From the NCBI GenBank assembly GCA_033675265.1, contig JAUJYZ010000128.1:186001-250000 (forward strand): DNA of 64,000 bases, in the 5' to 3' direction. The position numbers and the translations under genes are program-made. This document shows positions 22,936-64,000 of the stretch, piece by piece (positions within the stretch are counted from its first letter, which is position 1; each line of letters begins with the position of its first letter). The notes under the pieces were generated by a model. It was not told the origin of the DNA. It ran no database searches and saw nothing but the letters and a program-made list of their open reading frames with translations. Source of the stretch: Actinostola sp. cb2023 (lineage: Eukaryota; Cnidaria; Anthozoa; Actiniaria; Actinostolidae).

Positions 22936-24509
22936 ATTACACATGCTCCCTGACTACTAGATGTGACCGAGTTGAACTTTGTTAAAAATATCAAATTTGA
23001 TGTTCGACTATTCACGAACTTACAAATGGAAAATCAACTGTTCGGACAGCATTATTTTGCATAATGTAACGTCGACAAAACATGGTTTTCTTTGGCGCCA
23101 TTTTGGAACTCGTTTCTCGGTCGACTGTTCAAGTGAACTGCTTGGAGTGAATGACCTTTTACGTCTCAAAACAATGTCATTATGGTACAAAAACAAGATA
23201 AAGGCCCTTAGTGATATTTACTAACCTGTATTGTAGAGTAAAACTAACAGAATCCTTCTCGGTAGTACAGGTTATCATCCATCAAACATCAAATATGTCC
23301 AAATCAACAACTTCGTCCCGTCTTCGCACGTTTCAACCTTCCCAAAATGCATAGCGACACCTCACATCAATCTTCCGCGACATGCGCGTAGCACAGGAAC
23401 CCCAAGTTTAGTGTTGTAGTGTTGGAATTGTAGTTTTGGAATGGAATGGAATGGAATGGAATAATAATAACAATAAATTCTAAACTAGTCGTTGCTACAT
23501 GCAAGTGGAATGCTGCGAGTAGAGGTTAGGTAGTAAATGCTAGTCTTTGTTAATGTATTATTTATTTGCAAGGAGTTTATTTGTGGATAATTTCATTATT
23601 TGAATGTTACTATTTGTGGTGTTCCTGTTGTTTTGGGGGGGGGGGGGGGTGAGGGGAATTTGTGTGGTAAAATTGTAAAATAACATTGTCAGAACTACTT
23701 TTCCCTGTATTAATCTATATTGGACAACAATGAATGGAAATGATCATATTTTTGTTGTATTTTTTATTTATAAAAACAATTTCAGGAACTCAATAAAACT
23801 AATGGCTATTGATCGAAAATAGCAAATTGTATTTGAAACAATAACAACTTAACACCCTAATAGGTGAAACGACAATGGACGATTGATTTGCAAAGTCTCC
23901 CTCGATAGGCGATTTCATAGGCGATTTCACGGACCAGCAAGCACGATTGGGCAGATAGTTTAGCGACAATGTATCTGCATCTGGAATAAGTTGGTTTTCA
24001 AGGGCATTAAGGTGCATCATGTCTCCTTCTGTTAATATTTCATCGATTGTTCGACTCCTCCAGTGTGGCAATTGGCACGTGAGCTGAAAGACTCATAAAA
24101 GCACATTGTCTTCCCCTCGAAATTTCACTAAATCGTTCGTCACCCTGATGACTGCTTCCAGCAACGAATAAAGATGCGAAAGACATTGTTGTTAACTTAG
24201 AAAAGAACACTTACCTTGCTACAATTCGTTGCATTACTTGTTGAGACATTTCTGAATATTTCTAGCCTGTGTGGCGGTATTAGGGTATGGTTTTTGAACC
24301 TCCAGATCCTTAAATTGGGTACCATATTTTGGGTCAGGAGCCCATTACTAATATATGGGCTCCTGATTCGGTCTATATGTCAGTGATAAATTCTTGGAAA
24401 GGGTTTCGACATCCCGAGGGCACACCCCTATCCTAAATTTCCGGTAGTACCCTCCCCCAGTCCATAATAAGTTCGACAAGCCAAGTCGGATATTACGACT
24501 CTGGAGCTG
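22936..24509. other. Intergenic with decayed repeats
   Basis: Includes a (GGAAT)n stretch at 23443-23465, a G run at 23636-23650, and a segment (about 24085-24230, TCATAAAAGCACATTGTC) that has a diverged copy at 36450-36570. No gene is supported. Confidence 0.45.
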
Positions 24510-24672
24510 ACTCGTTCCCAGTCGTCTGGAAGCGCAAAAAAAGGCGCACAAAGGTTGCACAAAGGGTCGTGATCAAGGGAAGATTTTTCATCGGCGCGCG
24601 AGGGATCAAGGGAAGGTAGAAAAGACCCTTTGCACGCCTTTTTTTTGCGCTTCCAGACGACTGGGGACGAGT
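24510..24672. mobile_element. Short foldback MITE
   Basis: ACTCGTTCCCAGTCGTCTGG at 24510 is mirrored by CCAGACGACTGGGGACGAGT ending at 24672; arms of about 37 bases extend through AAGCGCAAAAAAAGGCG. No coding content. Confidence 0.75.
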
Positions 24673-25163
24673 AAGATTTAGCAGGAGCGACATTGCGGCA
24701 ATTCATCAATTATGTAAAATATAGAAAGACAAATTCGAAAACAATCATTGCAGCTGTATCGTTATCCTCCTACAAACACCACTGCGGCGTGCATTGCCAT
24801 TCTTCGCTTCTTGTTTTGAGTATGCACGTTTTAATAGTATAATATTCTGCCCTATACATTGTTATTAATGAGGTATGCGGATATCCACTCTGGCCTGGGA
24901 CAAGGCCAAGGTAACCCAGAGTGGAATATGTTAGAATCAGATCCCGCTTGCTCGCGGGTGGGAGGGCGGGTCGGTAGCTTTCACTCTTCCCGTCAACTTG
25001 TATGAAGTGGCACAGAGGGACCACGTGCACGCTTTCCTTTATATATACCTCATTTACATATTTACAATTCCCTAGGGCCTTTATTACCATATTCAATGAC
25101 TTTGAATAGTCCCTTTTCGCGTTCACAGATCCCGCTGTAAAACCGCTGTACTTATTGACATCA

Positions 25164-25313
25164 GACGCATTTGTACAGGCTTAGCCTCGAGTCAGTGTAA
25201 ATTATTCACAAATATCGACAAGAACACGAATTTTTTTTGACATGAAACAATAGAAACATTTTTGAATTGCACGGACTGTTTTCTGAATCGAGGCTAAGCC
25301 TGTACAAATGCGT
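25164..25313. mobile_element. Foldback repeat (GACGCATTTGTACAGGC arms)
   Basis: A 27-base inverted pair, GACGCATTTGTACAGGC plus TTAGCCTCGA, encloses an AT-rich loop. Sequence following it (CTTTTGTCATGG to AAACTGGAGT) has a diverged relative at about 32150-32205, so it belongs to a dispersed family. Confidence 0.7.
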
Positions 25314-25370
25314 CTTTTGTCATGGACAGCGGTCATCTCTGAACAACGCGAAACTGGAGTATTGCGGCCG

Positions 25371-25690
25371 AGCACACAGGCAGCCCAACCATTGCTTTTG
25401 AGGCTACTAAATAATTCAAAAAACGATATTTGCGTCTTTTTTTTATGGGTTCCCTGTGGTAAAGCAAGCGCGCGCGCAATACATATGTTGGGTTCCCTGT
25501 GCTGAGTAATGTCCTATGTTGGGCTTCCTGTGTGCCTCCTGCGGGATGCGACTCAGCACAGGGAACCCAACATATGTATTGCGCGCGCGCTCGCTTTACC
25601 ACAGGGAACCCATCAAAAAAAGATGCAATTATCATTTTTTGAATTATTTAGTAGCCTCAAAAGCAATGGTTGGGCTGCCTGTGCCGAGCA
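25371..25690. mobile_element. Long near-perfect hairpin element
   Basis: Arms of about 140 bases, from CACACAGGCAGCCCAACC to the mirrored GGTTGGGCTGCCTGTG, with TGGGTTCCCTGTG repeated inside each arm and GCGCGCGCAA words. The loop is only about 45 bases. No transposase. The transcript would fold into a single long hairpin. Confidence 0.8.
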
Positions 25691-26065
25691 CTGTATTTTG
25701 CCATTGCATGGGTATGCAGTCAGAAAAGACAAAACTTGTGGCATGCTCCCCTGCATTTTAATGCAAATTAGAATTAAAATTACAATGCGCGAGTGAATTA
25801 GATCGACATTGGTTCGATGTTTGCCGCTACGTCGGCCCTTAGTCGACCTTCCACCAAACCTCTATTTAATAGGTTCGGCGCGATGTTAGTCCAACGTTTG
25901 CCCTAGGCCTTACTTATGATTCGGCCTGTCCAGGTAAATAAGTATGAACTGAAACAATCATTCATCTCGGTAAATATTCACCATTAATAACTCAACCTTC
26001 AGCAAATAATTCAATAATAATCTCTATATACATGTATATATTGTCTTTAATTCCTAAGAATAGAT

Positions 26066-26193
26066 TTATGGCTTTTGCTCGGTTGCTGGTTTGGCAATGA
26101 GTTCTTGTTCTATTTCTTCTTCACGTTTCTTTGCATCTTGTTTCATTTTCTCTCCTCTTTTTCTTTATGTTGCTTTAACTTGTGAGCTCTTCG
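26066..26193 (-). CDS. BLOC1S6: BLOC1S6 last exon with apparent frame break
   Basis: The acceptor TTTACAG opens RRAHKLKQHKEKEERK and then TGA at 26145-26143. In the neighbouring frame MKQDAKKREEEIEQEL continues to TAA at 26066, like the charged tail of other pallidins. The break lies among A-rich codons (GAAAAAGAG, AGAAAATGA). Confidence 0.65.
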
Positions 26194-29100
26194 CTGTAAA
26201 CAAAAGTCCAAAACAGAATGGACAATTTTAAAATGACATTTTGTGGTATATATACATGTACATGTGTACATGTATATCTACTGAAAGAAATTTTAAAACA
26301 CTGAATGTATAAAAACCAGCAGCAGCTAACAGCTATATGAATTCTGAAAACCCCTAACCTGCGCGCCGTACGTAGCAATCATTTTTTGGGCCGCGCAGAA
26401 GTTTTTTTCGTTTTATGACCGCACGAAAATTGGGCCGAGAGCAAGTAACCAAATCAATATGGATATTGGTACAAACACACAAGACATACAGTGTGTAAGA
26501 CAGTCATCAGGAATGTTGTTATCTACATGTATGTGTGTATAGGTCTGACATTGGTGATAGTATATTGTATAAATGTTTCAAATAAAACTGCAATTTCAGT
26601 TTCAGACATGCAGCCTAAATAAAGAAACGATAAACATCAATATTCACTCTAATTGTTTTAAAAAAATTGTTGATTGCTGTTAAAAATTGATAAAAGCAAA
26701 TTCACAAAAATCTGATGGTTATCAAATACCAAATGTTATTATATAATTTTTTATTGATTGTTTACTCCAGATAAATATCACCGTTTGTAAGTGTTGTATA
26801 CTGACCTTTAATTTTGCAACTCTTTCATTTATTTGTCCCATATCGTGTTGTATTTTGCTTAATTTGCTGTGATATTTTTGAATCTGTGAAACCTGTAATT
26901 ATAATAACAATAAAAATGTTAGTTAAACATTTCTAAATTATTGTTGATAAAAATAGGGATAAGCTAGTCAGACCTGTTATTTCACATTTTACTATATAAT
27001 AATACAGATGATACAGATGATATTTCACAAATTGTGTCTAGACTTGTGGCCCTTGTGACTTGTAAGCTTGCAATCCAAACGATCACAAATATCAAATATA
27101 TTTGAGATCTAATAATCTAATAATTATTGTAAACAACTTTCGTCTTGGATGGTTGAGTAATAAATAACACAAATGGTCTCGCAAATGGTGCCAACTTAAT
27201 TTAATTTGTGTTCATTTGCAGGTCATTTGAATGCGGATGACAATAGTGGAGCCAAGTTTACAGTTTGACCCTCCCTCCCAACAGGGTAGCAAAGGGGTTA
27301 CAGGTGACGCGTGATTTGGCCCAAAAATGGCACGTGAATCGTGAAAAACACTTCATAAACAAAAGATAAAACCGTGATCCGTGAATTTGCAAGAAAGACG
27401 TGCGTGAAATGGCTTAAATGATTCTTTTTAGTCGTGAATTTACGAAACTGATGGCATGTGAAGCATGATCACAACCCCCCTCCCAATCAATAAGTCCATA
27501 AACTGGTGTTGTATATACCCTGCGAGCAGTCTCCTTTTAGTCTCTCTCGCTGGAGGGAAGGTAAAAGGAGACAATAGACTGCTCGCAGAGTATGTTGTAT
27601 AGTACTTACTACTTCAATGAGAGCTTTAGCCTCCTGACTCTCTGAAAACTTAGCATTTTCTTGTTGCATTGTTTCAACAAGAACTCCTTGATTTTGTCTG
27701 AATAAAGAAAAGGAATTGAAAATGAGGGACAATATCTTACAAACAGCATTTTAATAACAACCGGCCCTCCCCATATATAATGCCTATGAGGGCTAATCCC
27801 CTCCCTAAACTTGCCCCTCCATACAAAATGTATACTGGTCTACCGTTACGGCAGTGAATGCTGCCACACAAAATGTTATGCCGGAAATGTGGCCATAATG
27901 CAAAATTACTGAATGCATTGAGAAGCATGTCATCAAAGATGGGCAACAATTTTGTAGTCCAGAAATAATAATTTGTTTCAGTCAAATTCTGTAAATGTTT
28001 TCATCAGCTGAATTGCACCTTTTCAATAGCATGTACTCTCTGCTTGCCATAGCACATGGAGGGCAGTGTTTTACCGTCATTTGAAGCAAATAAAATTATT
28101 ATTAGCGTGACTAAATAAAGTTGACCTAGCTAGCTACCCCCGGGTAGCTACCTACCTACCTACCTAGCACATGCAGATGTTTCTTTGACAACAACATTGC
28201 AACATTCCGTCTCGAATTTGTTGTTTCATTAGCGGATTGCTTTGAGCATTGTCGAATAGTTCGTGAATGTGGTTTTGTTAGATCGACCAAGAAATGGGCA
28301 AGAAATGTTATGAATAGCACGAACTGCTCTTCATTTAGGCTCGGTTTCAGCCGTGAAGTTGTCGTTAATCGAGCCTACAGTTCATTGTGCACAAGAGAAA
28401 AACATAGTTGCGCTGACAGAAATATCAATCAGATTCCAGTTTCGAAGCAATGTTGAGTCAAGACCGTTTTTGAAATTTACAAGTTCCGTTTCATTACGTA
28501 ATGCAAGCTTCAAACATTTCGAAACACAAATTGAATGTTTCCAACCTTGACAGGATTTCAGCCGATTTGACAGTAACCAATCAGAGTAAAGTGTTCCCAC
28601 GTTCTTCTTTATTTCAGGCGTGGGAACAGCTATCTGTGATTGGCTAAGATAGTTTTGAGAATAATTAGTGGATTCGCTTTACATTTTACAAAATCGTCAA
28701 AAGAATTCGATATTAAACGTTCTTGCTTGAACCAAGAGACCATTATATATATATTTCTTTATCCTCCGTCCTGTGCTAAGTTTCAAGCGAAAGACATTGC
28801 ATGTGTGTTAGCAACGCCTTGCATTGTGGTCTTTGCGCATTCAGATATTTCACTTTGCGCATTAACCAGCCTGCCTTGCACCTTTGATCTTGCCATTAAC
28901 CACAATTCCTTGCAATTCCTCCACAAATGCCCAAAGACCCTATATATTGTTTATATATGTCGATTAGAGAGCTGCCTTGCTCGCTCGCTTCAGGCTCACT
29001 CGCTGCGGCAGCAATAACTATAATATATACAAATACATGTACCGTAAATCTTCTATCAAGTGCCCCCTCTCAAATAAGCGCCTCCCCTCTAGCAACCCCC

Positions 29101-31137
29101 TTTGGAGCCGTTTTGTACTAAGCGCCCCGGCCCTTTCTAATAAGTGCCCCCCTTCCCATCCTATAACCACAAAACATGCAACAAGCTCATTAGTCGGGCT
29201 TCCTGTGGAAGACCCGACTCTAAAAATGAGATTCGTTCTTTGTCTTTGGCTTCAAACCGCCAACTGGGTTCTACAGCACATGCGGCCCTGTGCCGGCCGC
29301 TAAGATTAATTACCGAAGGCTCTGATCAACACGAGACAAACAAATATTGCTCAAAACAACTCAAATCTTGTTGAGTTAAATGATGAAATAATGGGGATCA
29401 AAGCAAAATGCGAGAAGTTAGAAGATAAATATGCTATCAATATCGCACATGAGTATCGCACAACTGACACAAGATTGAAATCTAAACGAAGTCACAATGT
29501 CTTCTATACTTTGTACCGCTGTAATTGTGTGTTGTGGTAAGCTTATAACACTGATAGATCTTTATTTTGCTGAGTTTTGAAATTGTTGTAAGTAAATCAC
29601 TGATTTGAATGCCCAGAATCGGCAGGAAATATTGTGCATGTTCGAGTCACCATATTGGATCACGCTGCGATGTCTAGTTCATAGAGATATGGATTTATCA
29701 ATCCAGTACTAGTACTGCAAAGGGTTTAGAGATCTTTAGAACTTAAAACGAATCGAAGTGAGTTGATACATGCAGCCGGTGAAGAGAACAGTTGTAAGGT
29801 TTTCAGCCGACCGATAACCGTCGAGGTAAACCCATATTTACACTTCATCCAAACATTGTTTAATCACTCTGCGATGTCTAGTTTATGTATGCGGTATTTG
29901 TATTTGTATGGATATATTTATGGTAACAAATAAACTATGTCATTGTCATTCATGATTCGCTGAGTTTGTGAAATCGCAGTACTGAAATTGCAAGGAAAGC
30001 ATGTACTATCGAGCTTGTGTCATGCAACGACGATCAACCAAACACTGTTTTAATCGCAGTATAAGATATCTATATTTAGTTCAAATAGGTTACATTTCAT
30101 TTAGAAGCCCGACTTCACGCTAGAAGAGCATCTAGTTTTCAATAATATGTCAAATATGGCCGGATAGCATTATGCAATGTTCTTGAGCTCTTTGCTGAGT
30201 ATGGTTCCTCCACTTTGTTCTTGCACGATACATCCCGGGAATTTTGTGGCCAAGGGGAGCGCTTAAACGAGGGAGGGCACTTAATCGAGGGGGGGCGCTT
30301 AATATCAAAACGTGATTTGAACTCGGAAACATAACTTCAATATGGACCTACATATAGGAACATGCCGTAACTTTGTAATAAAACGCAAGTTCTATGCCAT
30401 ATTCTGTAATCTCTTACTGTACCATATTTCTTGGGGGAGGAGAGGGGGGCGCTTAATCGAGGGGGGGGCGTTTATTTCAAATTTCGAGGGCAAGGGGGGT
30501 GCTTAATCGAGGGAGGGCGAGGAAATATGCTACATGAACATGTAAGCTGAGCTTACTGTACATAATGTAGGTACTATAAGCTTACATATAAGTTTAAAGC
30601 TTATGTTATTATTTATTAAACTTACATTAAGCTTACATGTACACTGTATACAGGTATTTTTATCCCAAACTATACCTAAAAAAAAAACAGAGAGGAGGGA
30701 GTATTCAGGGGTATGGTGTGTGGTAAAATGGATGTAACAAACTGACCCAATACCACAGAGTGAATGCAGTTTCAATAAGCTTTAAATTCTTACGTGAGTT
30801 CCAGTACTCTTGCTTTCATATTGTCCATTTCTGGCAAGAACGCTGACATTATTCCAGTAGTCAATAATTCGATGGCTTTTTCTGTCTCTTCATGAAATTG
30901 CTCCATTGCTTCGCCGTGTTGTTCGAGTCCTTTTATTTCTTCTTCGACATCTCCGATGACAATACTCTGTTCATCAGCCATCGTGTATATTTCTCGCCGA
31001 AACTTCTTCCTCTTCGATTCGGCAGTGAGGTTCGATTTTCTTTCGTACAATCCCGAAATATTATCGATTACCACTACTTGATCTTGGTCAAATCCAAAAA
31101 TACATTCTGTTCGATTGTTTGGTGTCGACCAACTCAT
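26143..31137 (-). CDS. BLOC1S6: BLOC-1 subunit 6 (pallidin) homologue, four exons
   Basis: Exons 31137-30794, 27697-27610, 26892-26806 and 26193-26143 join in frame to about 189 residues. The coiled-coil core matches the pallidin family: ITELL-like IELLTTGIMSAFLPEMDN, then LELTQNQGVLVETMQQEN, then IQKYHSKLSKIQHDMGQIN. Pallidin is a subunit of the cytosolic BLOC-1 complex, which works in endosomal sorting to lysosome-related organelles and binds a syntaxin. The first 70 residues are not conserved. In the last exon the frame meets a TGA after HKEKEERK, but a shifted frame continues with a pallidin-like charged tail (KKREEEIEQELIAKPA) to 26066, so a one-base indel is likely. The gene is head-to-head with the DPP8/9 gene. 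Confidence 0.85.
26806..26892 (-). CDS. BLOC1S6: BLOC1S6 exon 3
   Basis: 87 bases, phase 0 on both sides. Acceptor ATTACAG, donor GTCAGT. Encodes VSQIQKYHSKLSKIQHDMGQ and on to KLK. Confidence 0.85.
27520..27588. repeat. Hairpin in BLOC1S6 intron 2
   Basis: CTGCGAGCAGTCTCCTTTTA is mirrored by AAAAGGAGAC and TGCTCGCAG. A small MITE remnant. Confidence 0.6.
27610..27697 (-). CDS. BLOC1S6: BLOC1S6 exon 2
   Basis: 88 bases from a TTATTCAG acceptor to a GTAAGT donor. Encodes QNQGVLVETMQQENAKFSES, the best conserved pallidin segment. Confidence 0.85.
29041..30527. mobile_element. Element with G/C-run ends (GCTTAATCGAGGGGGG type), split by a later insertion
   Basis: Left part 29041-29186 (AAGTGCCCCC, AAGCGCCTCCCC, AAGCGCCCC words) and right part 30136-30527 (GGGAGGGCACTTAATCG, GGGGGCGCTTAAT words) are inverted relatives. 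A related fragment lies at 42450-42520. The interval 29190-30135 is a separate hairpin-ended element inserted into it. Non-coding. Confidence 0.6.
29190..30135 (+). mobile_element. Hairpin-ended Helentron-like element, copy 1
   Basis: The 5' side has TTAGTCGGGCTTCC, loop TGT, GGAAGACCCGACT (29191-29219). The 3' side has AGCCCGACTTCACGCTAG, then AAGAGCATCTAG ending at 30135, followed by TT. The layout (subterminal inverted repeat, 3' hairpin, CTRG-like end, T-rich target) matches the other three copies and is what is known of non-autonomous Helentrons. No Rep/helicase gene is present. Confidence 0.55.
30794..31137 (-). CDS. BLOC1S6: BLOC1S6 exon 1
   Basis: Starts at ATG 31137 (MSWSTPNNRTEC) and ends in phase 2 before GTAAGAA. 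It encodes the variable N-terminus and the start of the coiled coil (EEEIKGLEQHGEAMEQFHEE). Confidence 0.82.
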
Positions 31138-31386
31138 TATTTTATATCTGGATGAATACTTTCAATTGTTGTTATTCATGCCATTATTTATTCCTATAAT
31201 TTGAACGGATGATCAAAGAGACGGTTTAAAGATCAACGTAACACCTCGTATGTTTACGGTGATCCGACAACAGTCCGAAAAAATAAAACCGCTGACCACA
31301 TATTTGGTACATTTCTGAATTTTACTTATATGAAAAGTATTCAAGAAATGGGTCTTAAAAAGATCCAGGCTATAAACTCTTAAGAA
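31138..31386. promoter_or_regulatory. Shared bidirectional promoter region (inferred)
   Basis: Only 249 bases separate the divergent start codons of BLOC1S6 (31137, minus) and the DPP8/9 gene (31387, plus). Both 5' untranslated regions and both promoters must fit here unless one gene has an upstream non-coding exon. I see no TATA box in a convincing place. Confidence 0.5.

Positions 31387-64000
<32,614 letters not shown>

Noticed and set aside
28640..29017. Plus-strand 125-codon frame
   Set aside because: In a BLOC1S6 intron, with no recognisable domain, ending in the GCTCGCTCGC repeat; chance opening is more likely.

Overview
The window looks like nuclear DNA from a marine invertebrate animal. 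The evidence is two spliced metazoan genes (a BLOC1S6/pallidin homologue and a DPP8/DPP9-type dipeptidyl peptidase), a BEL/Pao retrotransposon (a group absent from mammals), a Harbinger element, tRNA-derived SINEs and very many foldback elements. I cannot name the species. Coding density is low and most of the sequence is mobile or tandemly repeated.

1-31 kb is a transposon graveyard with readable nesting. It starts with the tail of a BEL/Pao pol (1-189), then a TTAA-flanked foldback (670-970), a TA-flanked element with CAGTACCGCC ends (1917-5808) that encloses an AATCGAT-rich foldback and a SINE, and a nearly complete Harbinger element (7315-10743) with a DDE transposase and a divergent three-exon accessory gene. 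Next is an element of about 11.4 kb with 405-bp terminal inverted repeats (11565-22935). It carries the remains of an uncharacterised protein family; its reading frame was split first or later by a TA-flanked MITE (12470-12750) and by a 7.5-kb BEL element (14042-21571) with apparently identical LTRs and a GTATT target duplication.

26-31 kb holds the BLOC1S6 homologue on the minus strand (four exons). Its start lies only about 250 bp from the DPP8/9 start on the plus strand, so the two probably share a bidirectional promoter. BLOC1S6 belongs to the BLOC-1 complex of endosome and lysosome-related organelle traffic; DPP8/9 is a cytosolic post-proline dipeptidase. I see no functional link beyond the shared promoter.

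31.4-64 kb is the DPP8/9 gene, with 17 exons placed by frame, splice sites and family resemblance; it runs off the window before the catalytic Asp and His. Nearly every large intron in its first half carries its own minisatellite: 29-bp (intron 1), 17-bp (intron 2), about 65-bp (intron 4), 41-bp (intron 5, about 4 kb), 20-bp (intron 6) and 42-bp inside a MITE (intron 7). The intron 4 unit contains a copy of the exon 4 end and its splice donor, and the intron 5 unit resembles the exon 6 acceptor, so these arrays seem to have grown out of splice sites.

The introns also hold an internally deleted Ty3/Gypsy element, TA- and TTAA-flanked MITEs, and four copies of a hairpin-ended family that looks like non-autonomous Helentrons. 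Several single-base frame breaks (BEL gag-pol, the last BLOC1S6 exon) may be assembly indels.
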